Both the position numbers and the translations under genes were made by a program. From positions 1-17,360 of the forward strand of contig JAYTGN010000073.1 in assembly GCA_043733485.1 (NCBI GenBank): 17,360 nt of DNA, in the 5' to 3' direction. The notes beneath the pieces were generated by a model, which had not been told where the DNA came from, did no database searches, and saw nothing but the letters and a program-made list of their open reading frames with translations. How positions within the stretch are numbered: the stretch's first letter is position 1; every line of letters begins with the position of its first letter. Source of the DNA: Urbifossiella sp043733485 (lineage in GTDB: Bacteria; Planctomycetota; Planctomycetia; Gemmatales; Gemmataceae). Shown here in pieces: positions 1 through 6,823 of the stretch.

Positions 1-111
1 CTGCTGTGGCCTGGTCTCCTGACCGTGCCACTCGGCCCGCCTGCTGTGGCCTGGTCTCCTGACCGTGCCACTCGGCCCGCCTGCTGTGGCCTGGTCTCCT
101 GACCGTGCCAC
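1..111 (+). repeat. Direct tandem array of a 40-bp hairpin repeat, 2.8 copies
   Basis: Units run 1-40, 41-80 and 81-111. The first two are identical and the third is cut after about 31 bases. Each unit carries an imperfect hairpin with left arm TGGCCTGGTC, loop TCCT and right arm GACCGTGCCA. The arms pair at 9 of 10 positions if one G-T wobble is allowed. The array touches the window edge, so more copies may lie to the left. No gene is supported here. An open frame starting at 65 runs through the repeats only because they lack stops in that frame. This looks like a dispersed intergenic repeat, but its genome-wide distribution cannot be seen from here. Confidence 0.9.
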
Positions 112-127
112 AACAATCGTCTCCCCA

Positions 128-236
128 GGTGGCACGGTCAGGAGACCGGGCCACAACAATCGGTGGCACGGTCAGGAGACCGGGCCACAACTTGCGAAGG
201 TTTCCAGGTGGCACGGTCAGGAGACCGGGCCACAAC
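128..236 (-). repeat. Three inverted copies of the same hairpin repeat
   Basis: Thirty-base copies lie at 128-157, 162-191 and 207-236, identical to one another and separated by 4 and 15 bases. Each is the reverse complement of the upstream repeat at about 27 of 30 positions. The hairpin is better here: TGGCACGGTC, loop AGGA, GACCGGGCCA, with a single mismatch. The short sequence CCACAACAATCG follows both the last forward copy (109-119) and the first inverted copy (152-162). This suggests that the orientation switch arose by recombination inside the hairpin. Confidence 0.9.
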
Positions 237-364
237 CAAGCTCGGTAAATGGTCTGAATAGCCGGGCTCGAAATTATTTCTGGCCCGGTCTGAAACCGCG
301 TTCTACGCTACCCGAATTGCAGAACCACTCGCCCTCATTCGCGGAGCGCTCCAGCATTCCACTG
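237..364. other. Intergenic leader before the histidine kinase; no gene seen
   Basis: This stretch separates the repeat array from the kinase start. It contains a short dyad GAAATTATTTC (270-280). I see no convincing -35/-10 pair, no Shine-Dalgarno sequence close to the kinase start, and no RNA gene. Confidence 0.5.
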
Positions 365-2701
365 ATGTTGATGAATCCATACGACCAGTCAGGCTTCGCA
401 CATGCTCTGTTTGAAGAGAGCGGCGACGCCCTCTTTCTGCTCGATCCCGAGACCGATCGGTTGCTCGACGTGAATCCGGTCGCCCTGCGGATGACGGGCT
501 TCAGCCGGTCCGAGGTCGTTCAATACCACGCGACGAACATGTTTCGGGTCGAACTTTCGGGCGGGATGCAAAAGTTGCGCGGAGCCTTCGGCAAGACCGT
601 GGTGTTTCACGGCCAAGACGGCTACTTGCTTCGCGCGAAGATCGACACGGCGTGGATTCCGGTGAGCATCACGGTCTCGCGATTGCACGTGTCGCCGAAG
701 CCGCTCGGGTTGATCGTGGCCCGCGACGACCGCGAGCGTCGGGCAGCACTCGCCCAGGCCCGGCGCGTGGAGGCGGAACTTCGCACGGTTCTGGCCAGTG
801 CCCCCGCCGCCCTCTGGAGCGCGGAACGGATCCCCGGCCCGGATGTACAATCCGGCTGGCAATTCCGCTACGTCTCGCCGAATCTCGCCGTCCTCGCCGA
901 ACGCCCACCCGAGTTCCTCGATCACCCGTTCCGCTGGGCCGAGGTCATCCACCCCGCCGATCGCGAACGCTATCGCACGGCCGTCCGCAAACTGCTGACG
1001 GGTACCGAGACCGAGGTGGAACAACTCTATCGCGTGCCGGCCGCGCGCGTGGGAATTCGCTGGGTGCGCGACCGCCTTCAAGTGGTTCGAGACAAAACCG
1101 GCCGCCCGACGCGACTCGATGGTTGCGTGGCGGATGTGACGGCTCAACGCGAAGCGGAGGAAGCGGTTCGCCAGAGCGAGCGCCGCTTCCGGGCTTTGGT
1201 CGAAAAGGGCGGCGACGTCATCGTTCTCCTCGACGAGAAGGCCGTCATTCTTTACGCCAGCCCGTCCGTTCGAACCATCTCCGGGTACGATCCCAGCGCG
1301 ATGGTGGGCCGCGACGGGTTCAGCCTCGTGGTTCCGGAGGATGTGGAGTCGGCGCGCAACTTGGTCCGCGATTCGATCCGACAGCCGGGCGAAGGCCTCG
1401 TTTGGCGCGGTCGCATGATCTCGGCCGATGGCCGCGTCCAACTCATCGAAGTCAACATGTGCAACCGGTTGGACGACCCGAGCGTCCGCTCGATCGTCGT
1501 GAACTATCGAGACGTATCCGAGCGAACTCGGCTCGAAGATGCGTTGAGGCAAGCCGCGAAGATGGAGGTCGTGGGCCGACTCGCCGGCGGCATCGCACAC
1601 GATTTCAACAACCTGCTCACCGTCGTGCTCGGCAACCTCGAACTCGTCCGCGGGGGCGACATCGAACCGGACGATGTCGAGGAGTTGCTCGCTTCCGCCG
1701 AGAAGGCCGCCAAGCAGGCCGCCGATCTGACGAAGCAGATGCTGGGGTTCGCCCGGCGGCAGCCGCTCCAATCCGCCGTGATCGACCTCAATGCCCTGGC
1801 CCGCGAGGAACTCTCGCTCATCCGCCACTCGATCGACGCGCGAGTCGCGATCGCGTTCCAACCCGCCGCCGATCTCCACGCCGTATTCGTCGATCCGATT
1901 CAGGTGCAGCAGGTGCTCATGAACCTGTGCTTGAACGCCCGCGATGCAATGCCGGACGGCGGAACGATCACGATTATCACGGAGAACGTCGCTTCGCTGG
2001 CGGCCGTTCACGCCGATGGCGTTTCGACCGAGGGTTACGTAAGGCTGAGCGTTTCGGACACCGGGACCGGGATGACGGAAGAAGTGCGGGCCAAGGTCTT
2101 CGAGCCGTTCTTCACCACGAAGGATGTGGGCCGCGGAACGGGACTCGGACTGTCCGTGGTCTACGGAGTGGCCCGCGCTCACGGCGGCTGGGTCGAGTGC
2201 CATAGCGAACTCGGTCGAGGCAGCCGTTTTGAAGTCTATCTTCCCCAGGCCGCACTCGGCCAAGCTCCCGCCATCCCCGCCATTAAGCGTCCCGACCCCT
2301 TCAAGGGAAAGGGTGAAGTCATCCTCTTGGCCGACGACGAGCCCTCCGTGCGAGCACTGGCCGAGACCGGACTCACGCATTTCGGCTACCGCGTCCATTC
2401 CGTCGAAGACGGAGCCAAGGCCGTGGAGGTTTTTCGCGCGAATCCCGAAGGCTTCGCCGCGATCGTGCTCGACCTGATGATGCCCACCATGACGGGCCGC
2501 CAGGCCTACGAGGCCATTCGGGAACGCGCACCGCTCGTGCCCGTGCTTTTCGTAAGTGGCTACGATGCGGCCGAGCAACTCCCCGAACCGCTGCCGAGCG
2601 GGTCTGCGTTCCTCAGCAAACCTTACACGCCGATGCAACTGAGCGCGGCCATTCGCCGATTGCTCAGTTCGGAATCGCAGCACCTCGGCGAAGGGATTTG
2701 A
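365..2701 (+). CDS. Hybrid sensor histidine kinase, three PAS domains plus receiver
   Basis: A 778-residue soluble hybrid sensor kinase, expected to autophosphorylate on histidine and pass the phosphate to its own receiver. PAS-like domains lie at roughly 10-122, 137-260 and 272-388. The dimerisation H-box (GRLAGGIAHDFNN) has the phospho-acceptor at His412. The ATPase domain shows N-box NLCLNARDAMPDGG, DTGTGM, FEPFFTTK and GRGTGLGLS. A C-terminal receiver (about 650-770) has acidic residues ADDE, phospho-acceptor Asp703 in VLDLMMP and a conserved Lys in SKPY. No signal peptide or membrane segment is visible, so the signal is probably cytosolic. The frame is open from 65, but residues before 365 come from the hairpin repeats, so I start at ATG 365; ATG 371 is equally possible. 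No separate response regulator is adjacent. It converges on the LysR gene with 12 bases between stops. Confidence 0.93.
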   Translation: MLMNPYDQSGFAHALFEESGDALFLLDPETDRLLDVNPVALRMTGFSRSEVVQYHATNMFRVELSGGMQKLRGAFGKTVVFHGQDGYLLRAKIDTAWIPVSITVSRLHVSPKPLGLIVARDDRERRAALAQARRVEAELRTVLASAPAALWSAERIPGPDVQSGWQFRYVSPNLAVLAERPPEFLDHPFRWAEVIHPADRERYRTAVRKLLTGTETEVEQLYRVPAARVGIRWVRDRLQVVRDKTGRPTRLDGCVADVTAQREAEEAVRQSERRFRALVEKGGDVIVLLDEKAVILYASPSVRTISGYDPSAMVGRDGFSLVVPEDVESARNLVRDSIRQPGEGLVWRGRMISADGRVQLIEVNMCNRLDDPSVRSIVVNYRDVSERTRLEDALRQAAKMEVVGRLAGGIAHDFNNLLTVVLGNLELVRGGDIEPDDVEELLASAEKAAKQAADLTKQMLGFARRQPLQSAVIDLNALAREELSLIRHSIDARVAIAFQPAADLHAVFVDPIQVQQVLMNLCLNARDAMPDGGTITIITENVASLAAVHADGVSTEGYVRLSVSDTGTGMTEEVRAKVFEPFFTTKDVGRGTGLGLSVVYGVARAHGGWVECHSELGRGSRFEVYLPQAALGQAPAIPAIKRPDPFKGKGEVILLADDEPSVRALAETGLTHFGYRVHSVEDGAKAVEVFRANPEGFAAIVLDLMMPTMTGRQAYEAIRERAPLVPVLFVSGYDAAEQLPEPLPSGSAFLSKPYTPMQLSAAIRRLLSSESQHLGEGI

Positions 2702-2713
2702 ACGTCGCAGGCA

Positions 2714-3619
2714 TCATCGAGCGGGCTGCAAGTAGCGGATGAATGCCTCGGCGGCTGGCGCGGGCTTTTCGCCGCGGCGCATCAGAATGCCCGAGTGAAT
2801 GGGTCGAATTTGGCCGGCGAGACTGCGGGCACCCACCTTCACCCCGCGAGTCACCGCGCCATTGGGCATCAGAGGGACGAGCGAAACGCCGAGTCCAGCT
2901 TCCACCATTTTCACCACGATTCCCGTGGTCGTTGCTTCCATGTCCACGCGGGGCGTGAGGCCGAGCCCGCGGAAGGCATCGAGTACGTGTTGTCGGCCCG
3001 TCGAACCCTGCTCGAACAAGATCAGTGGAACTCCGACGAGATGTTGAAGGGTGAGCCCGCGCTTGCGGAGTAACGGATGGCCGGGAGGTGCGATGAGCCC
3101 CCATTCCTGCGAGAAGAGGTGGCGATAATCGAGGTCGGCCCCCGATTCGTAGGGAGCCGCGACGCCGAAGGAGAGGTCGGGGTCGCGGAGCAGGGCATCT
3201 TCGATGTCGCGTTCGGTCTTCGTGCTCAGTCGAACGCGGATCGAAGGATAGGCCTTGTGGAACGCGCGAATGGCGTCGAGCAGCACGTACAGCGTGAGGT
3301 ATTGTGTGGCGGCCACGCGAATTTCGCTGGGGCTCTCGACTCCCGTGAAGAGATCGCCGAGCCGCCGCGCCCGTTCGAGAAACGAGAGCGCGTGCGGCAG
3401 GAAAAGTTCGCCCTGACGCGTGAGCGGCGAACGGACCCGCGGCCCCCGCTGCTTGTGGTACAGTTCCGTTTTGAGCCGCGATTCGAGGGCGACGAGCCGG
3501 TTTCGCACTCCCTGTTCCGTCAGGTGCAAGGTCTCGGCGGCGACCCGCAGGCTACCGGCCTTCGCCAGTTCTACGAACGCTGCCACCTGATCGGTCGAGA
3601 GAGAAGGAATCTGAGACAT
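2714..3619 (-). CDS. LysR-family transcriptional regulator
   Basis: A 301-residue protein of normal LysR length. The N-terminal winged helix-turn-helix spans about 11-70 (DQVAAFVELAKAGSLRVAAE, then LTEQGVRNRLVALESRL). The effector-binding domain spans about 90-295, with typical strand-helix patterns such as EIRVAATQYL and MVEAGLGVSLVP. Such proteins bind a small co-inducer and control neighbouring genes, often divergent ones and their own. Here the divergent gene encodes a secreted leucine-rich-repeat protein 97 bases away, and an inverted repeat lies between them. The effector cannot be named from sequence. The start at 3619 gives an intact HTH; no strong Shine-Dalgarno is seen. Confidence 0.93.
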   Translation of the reverse strand: MSQIPSLSTDQVAAFVELAKAGSLRVAAETLHLTEQGVRNRLVALESRLKTELYHKQRGPRVRSPLTRQGELFLPHALSFLERARRLGDLFTGVESPSEIRVAATQYLTLYVLLDAIRAFHKAYPSIRVRLSTKTERDIEDALLRDPDLSFGVAAPYESGADLDYRHLFSQEWGLIAPPGHPLLRKRGLTLQHLVGVPLILFEQGSTGRQHVLDAFRGLGLTPRVDMEATTTGIVVKMVEAGLGVSLVPLMPNGAVTRGVKVGARSLAGQIRPIHSGILMRRGEKPAPAAEAFIRYLQPAR

Positions 3620-3641
3620 ACAACAACTCGCTGTTTACTAT

Positions 3642-3667
3642 TCACGATTAACCACATTCGCTCGTGA
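3642..3667. promoter_or_regulatory. Candidate operator between divergent LysR and LRR genes
   Basis: A perfect 6-bp inverted repeat TCACGA / TCGTGA with a 14-base AT-richer spacer sits in the 97-bp divergent intergenic region. Its position fits an autoregulatory LysR site. The spacer is longer than in the classic T-N11-A box, so this is inference. Confidence 0.3.
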
Positions 3668-3705
3668 GTTCAAGGCTGTAGAGTTGAAGCAGCCCGTGAA
3701 CTTCC

Positions 3706-3712
3706 GAGGAGG
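3706..3712 (+). promoter_or_regulatory. Shine-Dalgarno GAGGAGG fixing the LRR gene start
   Basis: GAGGAGG lies 4 bases before ATG 3717. It decides for this start over the upstream in-frame ATG at 3684, which would place charged residues ahead of the signal peptide. Confidence 0.75.
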
Positions 3713-3716
3713 CAAC

Positions 3717-4469
3717 ATGATCCGATTCCTGGTTATTGCGTTGTTCGCCGTCAGCCCGACGCTAGCCAATGAGCCTGGTGACGGTCGAGAGGCGGCGATT
3801 GCCGCGATCCAGAAGCTGGGAGGGACCGTTGAATACGGAGATCGGAGGAAGGCAGCGAGCCTTCGGGATTGCAAGATCATCGATGCCGATCTCAAGCACT
3901 TGAAGGAACTTCCCGATCTCACGGATCTGGAGCTGCGCGGCACGCCGATCACCGACGCTGGCCTGGCCCATTTGAAGGGACTGACCAAGCTCGAAGATCT
4001 GAACCTCTACGACACGACCGTCGGCGACGCTGGCCTGGAGCATCTGAAGGGTCTGAAGAAACTCCGGTTTCTGATGCTCAAGCAAACCAACGTCACCGAT
4101 GCCGGTTTCGCGAAGATCAAGCAAGCTTTGCCGAATTGCGATGTAATCGGGCACTCTTCCTCATCGCGTACCCCAGCACCGCCCGCCATCTTCCTCCCGG
4201 CCGGCAAGTGGAGCGTCGAGTTCGCCAACGGAGTCAAGCAAACGTGCGCGATTCGAGCGGACGGGACAACTTCCGTGGTGGAACCGCGGCGAACCTCCGG
4301 AGGCAAGGCGACAGCGGTCAAAGGCGGTGCGGTCGTGGTTGTCTTCGAGGACGACGTCGTCGAGCGCTGGACCCCAGTCGGCAAGAGTTACGTCGTGCAG
4401 TTCTGGGTCTCCGGTTCGCAGTACCCGACCGCAACCCCGTTACTCGGTATCGCCGAGCGCGCCCCGTGA
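3717..4469 (+). CDS. Secreted leucine-rich-repeat protein
   Basis: A 250-residue protein with a signal peptide (MIRFLVIALFAVSPTLA, likely cleaved before Asn18). About three leucine-rich repeats follow at roughly 55-135, built on LxxLxxLxxLxLxxTxITDAGLxHLKGL; examples are LELRGTPITDAGLAHLKGL and LNLYDTTVGDAGLEHLKGL. Such repeats bind proteins or other ligands. The C-terminal 85 residues form a separate, probably beta-rich domain containing GKWSVEFANG and VVVVFEDDVVERWTPVGKSY, which I do not recognise. It is divergent from the LysR gene and 55 bases upstream of the DUF4058 gene on the same strand, so the two may be co-transcribed. The substrate or partner is unknown. Confidence 0.85.
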   Translation: MIRFLVIALFAVSPTLANEPGDGREAAIAAIQKLGGTVEYGDRRKAASLRDCKIIDADLKHLKELPDLTDLELRGTPITDAGLAHLKGLTKLEDLNLYDTTVGDAGLEHLKGLKKLRFLMLKQTNVTDAGFAKIKQALPNCDVIGHSSSSRTPAPPAIFLPAGKWSVEFANGVKQTCAIRADGTTSVVEPRRTSGGKATAVKGGAVVVVFEDDVVERWTPVGKSYVVQFWVSGSQYPTATPLLGIAERAP

Positions 4470-4510
4470 GGTGAAGTGGATTCTCTCCCGCGAACGGGTA
4501 AAATCATCGT

Positions 4511-4517
4511 GGGAGGA
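4511..4517 (+). promoter_or_regulatory. Shine-Dalgarno GGGAGGA for the DUF4058 gene
   Basis: GGGAGGA ends 7 bases before ATG 4525. It rejects the long upstream open frame (from 4327), which overlaps the LRR gene out of frame. Confidence 0.7.
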
Positions 4518-4524
4518 CACGCCG

Positions 4525-5280
4525 ATGCCGATGCACGACTGGACCCGCGTCGATCCGAACGACTACCATCACTTCCACGGGAGTTGGATCTTTGCGATCA
4601 CGGATGCCTTCAATAACGGTCTGCTTCCCAAAGGCTATTTCGCTTTGGGCAAGTACACGACTCCACCCTTCGTTCCAGACGTGGTGACGCTCACACTCCC
4701 CGACGACCCGCCGCCGTTGCCGAGGATGTTCGACGACGATGGCGGCGGTGTTGCGGTCGCAGAGCCACCATCGCGCCGTGTCGCTACCGCTCCCGGGAAG
4801 AAAGTCCAGCCGCGCCGCCGCATCGTGATCCACCACGCCCGCAGCCGACAGATCGCTGCCGTGATCGAGATCGTTTCGCCGAGCAACAAGAAGAGCAAAC
4901 CGGAGTTCGCGGACCTGATCGGGAAGACCGTGCAACTGCTCCGTCAGGGTGCTCACGTGATGCTGATCGATCCGTTCCCGCCGACGCCGCGCGATCCGAA
5001 CGGAATCCATGCGAAAGTGTGGAAGGAACTCACCGGCAAGTCCTCGCCGTCGCAAGACAAGCCCTTGACAATCGCCTCGTATGTGGCGCTTGGCGGCAAC
5101 ACCTTCAAGTACGATGTCGCGGCACTGGCCGTCGGCGATTCGCTTCCCGAGATGCCGCTCTACCTCAGCGACGAGTACTATGTGAAGACGCCGCTCGAAG
5201 CGACCTACGGCGTCGCCTGGCACGGCTTCCCGGAAGTACTCCGCGACATCGTCACTTCGCAACCTGCAAGCCCGCAATGA
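4525..5280 (+). CDS. DUF4058 family protein
   Basis: A 251-residue cytosolic protein. It opens with MPMHDWTRVDPNDYHHFHGSW, an N-terminus I associate with DUF4058 proteins of planctomycetes. The core signature is AAVIEIVSPSNK (112-122), followed by a helix and GAHVMLIDPFPP, equivalent to the EILSPANK...LVEIDLLRGG pattern of that family. A Pro-Asp pair at 51-52 precedes the motif. A low-complexity acidic/proline segment lies at about 60-95. The biochemical role of the family is not established to my knowledge. The PD...ExxSP arrangement recalls nuclease-like folds but lacks proof. Its 3' end overlaps the convergent isomerase gene by 29 bases. Confidence 0.85.
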   Translation: MPMHDWTRVDPNDYHHFHGSWIFAITDAFNNGLLPKGYFALGKYTTPPFVPDVVTLTLPDDPPPLPRMFDDDGGGVAVAEPPSRRVATAPGKKVQPRRRIVIHHARSRQIAAVIEIVSPSNKKSKPEFADLIGKTVQLLRQGAHVMLIDPFPPTPRDPNGIHAKVWKELTGKSSPSQDKPLTIASYVALGGNTFKYDVAALAVGDSLPEMPLYLSDEYYVKTPLEATYGVAWHGFPEVLRDIVTSQPASPQ

Positions 5281-6148
5281 CCACTTCCAAAAACTCGCGG
5301 GCCCGTTTCGCCAAAGTATCGACGCCTTCCGCTTCCTCGGGCCGCGGCACGAGGGGTGCGAAGATGTTCTCGCACGCCAACGGCAGGTCGAGGCCCGAGA
5401 ACGCCACTGGATGCAGCAGTTTGTAGTGGTCGATCTCGCCGAAGCCGGGGCCGCAATCTTCGTCCTTCGGCCAGTTGCGGTGGTCTTTGATGCAGAAGCT
5501 CCGCACCTCGTTCGCGCACAATTTGATGTCCGGGATCGGATCCTTGTCGAGGTAATCGAGCACGTTGCCCGCGTCGTAGTTCACCTTGATGTTCGCGTGG
5601 TTCACTTCGCGGGTGATCGCGGCGCAGGCTTCGCCCGTGCCGGTTTCGCCGCCGTGTTGCTTCACGACGAGCAACACGTTGTTGTCCTTGGCGATGGGCG
5701 CGAGTTTTTTGAGCCGTTCGATCCAGAGTTGTTTGTTGCCGCCCTTGGTGTGGCCGAAGGTGAGGACTTGCGACACTCCGGCGGCCCCGGCTTGGAGGAT
5801 GCGCTGCTTGTGAACTTCGAAGCCGTCCGCCGCTTCCGGGTAGGTGCCGCTGAACATCATGACGGGTTCGAGCCCCAGATCGCGGCAGCGTTTCGCGAGT
5901 TCCTTGGCGGTCTGAGGCAAGGCGTCTTTTGCGAGCACGGGCACGTCCTTGCCGTCCTCTTTGTGCGTGGTGCCCCAAGCCACGTACTTGTAGCCGGCTT
6001 CTCGAATACCTTGGAGCGCACGGGCGAGTGGGAACCGCGAATACGGCAGCGTCATGCAGGCGATTTGGAACCGCGTGGGCTTGCGAACTTCGACGACGGC
6101 AAGCGGTGCGATCGAGGCAACCGATGCGAGGAACGTGCGGCGATCCAT
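5252..6148 (-). CDS. Sugar phosphate isomerase/epimerase-like TIM barrel, Tat-type N-terminus
   Basis: A 298-residue protein of the xylose-isomerase-like TIM-barrel superfamily. Candidate metal and catalytic residues are His165 (VVKQHGGE), Asp192 (VNYDAGN), His223 (CIKDHRN) and Glu238 or Glu260 (FGEID, CENIF). The N-terminus MDRRTFLAS carries a twin arginine followed by a short hydrophobic stretch. This is common in planctomycete members and suggests Tat export, though no clear cleavage site is visible. I chose ATG 6148 because it places the RR motif directly at the start; an upstream in-frame ATG (6190) would overlap the Uma2 gene. It lies 25 bases downstream of Uma2 on the same strand, so co-transcription is likely. 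The substrate cannot be assigned. Confidence 0.88.
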   Translation of the reverse strand: MDRRTFLASVASIAPLAVVEVRKPTRFQIACMTLPYSRFPLARALQGIREAGYKYVAWGTTHKEDGKDVPVLAKDALPQTAKELAKRCRDLGLEPVMMFSGTYPEAADGFEVHKQRILQAGAAGVSQVLTFGHTKGGNKQLWIERLKKLAPIAKDNNVLLVVKQHGGETGTGEACAAITREVNHANIKVNYDAGNVLDYLDKDPIPDIKLCANEVRSFCIKDHRNWPKDEDCGPGFGEIDHYKLLHPVAFSGLDLPLACENIFAPLVPRPEEAEGVDTLAKRAREFLEVVIAGLQVAK

Positions 6149-6173
6149 GACGGGGTTCTCGGGCAGGCATCGC

Positions 6174-6752
6174 TCATTGGAAAAACGCACGGACTGCGAC
6201 TGCGAAGCCGGGGAGGACGTCCGGGAGGGTGAGTTGTTCGTCGCTGCCGAGCCGTATCGGCAGTTCCTCGCTGCGGTAAACTGCGGCCGTCTGCGTATCG
6301 GGCATCAAGACGACAACCGCGGAAACGCCCGCTTCGAGATACTCGGTTGCCTTGCCCGTCAATTGGTTGAGTCGATCGGTCGGCGAGCGGACTTCAACGA
6401 CGAGGTCGGGAACGGGAATCGGCCCGTCTGGTATTTCACAATTCTTGGGCAATCGCGAGTAGCTCAGGAAGCAAACATCGGCACCGCGAAAGGTGTCGGG
6501 ATCGGTTCCCACGCGAACGAAGGTGTCGTTCGTCATGAGCCGACCCAGATCGCGGCTCTCCACGAAGGCACGAAGGAGGAAGTAGGCGTTGCCGCAGATC
6601 TGACCGTGTTTTCCGCCCGGCATCGGAGACCGCACGAGTCGGCCCTTGACCAATTCCACCCCGGATTCTTCACCGTGAAGTTTGAGGAACTCCTCGGCCG
6701 TCAACAGCGGTACCGCAGGGCTCGTCGGCGGAAAGGTGGCGGTCGCGTTCAT
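6174..6752 (-). CDS. Uma2 family (DUF820) putative PD-(D/E)xK nuclease
   Basis: A 192-residue protein of standard Uma2 length. The family has the restriction-endonuclease-like fold, but its physiological role is poorly known. Visible elements are the N-terminal LTAEEFLKL, GVELVKGRLV, the acidic strand RGADVCFLS (Asp92), and PDLVVEVRSPTDR with Glu120, followed by the helix KATEYLEAGV and VVVLMPD. A GAGGAG Shine-Dalgarno (complement of 6760-6765) lies 7 bases before ATG 6752. The gene sits between the S46 peptidase gene (71-base gap) and the isomerase gene (25-base gap), all on the minus strand. Confidence 0.92.
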   Translation of the reverse strand: MNATATFPPTSPAVPLLTAEEFLKLHGEESGVELVKGRLVRSPMPGGKHGQICGNAYFLLRAFVESRDLGRLMTNDTFVRVGTDPDTFRGADVCFLSYSRLPKNCEIPDGPIPVPDLVVEVRSPTDRLNQLTGKATEYLEAGVSAVVVLMPDTQTAAVYRSEELPIRLGSDEQLTLPDVLPGFAVAVRAFFQ

Positions 6753-6780
6753 GTCGAATCTCCTCGATTCCCGTCGAACG

Positions 6781-6811
6781 TCGAGCCGCGGAGATGCATT
6801 CCGAGGCTCGA
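6781..6811. terminator. Terminator-like hairpin after the S46 peptidase gene
   Basis: Eleven-base arms TCGAGCCGCGG / CCGAGGCTCGA pair at 10 of 11 positions around a 9-base loop. On the minus strand it begins 12 bases after the peptidase stop. No T-tract follows in either direction, so it may be an mRNA 3'-end or processing hairpin rather than an intrinsic terminator. Confidence 0.4.
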
Positions 6812-6823
6812 AGCCGGCGCTAC

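Noticed and set aside
1..236. CRISPR array
   Set aside because: Copies switch orientation, spacing is irregular (4 to 17 bases), the direct units have no unique spacers, and no cas gene is present.
389..2683. 764-residue open frame antisense to the histidine kinase
   Set aside because: It mirrors the codon bias of the GC-rich kinase gene. The sense frame carries every kinase motif and the antisense product has none.
4327..4524. Upstream extension of the DUF4058 open frame
   Set aside because: It overlaps the LRR gene out of frame and is low-complexity. A good Shine-Dalgarno sits before ATG 4525, where the family's typical N-terminus begins.
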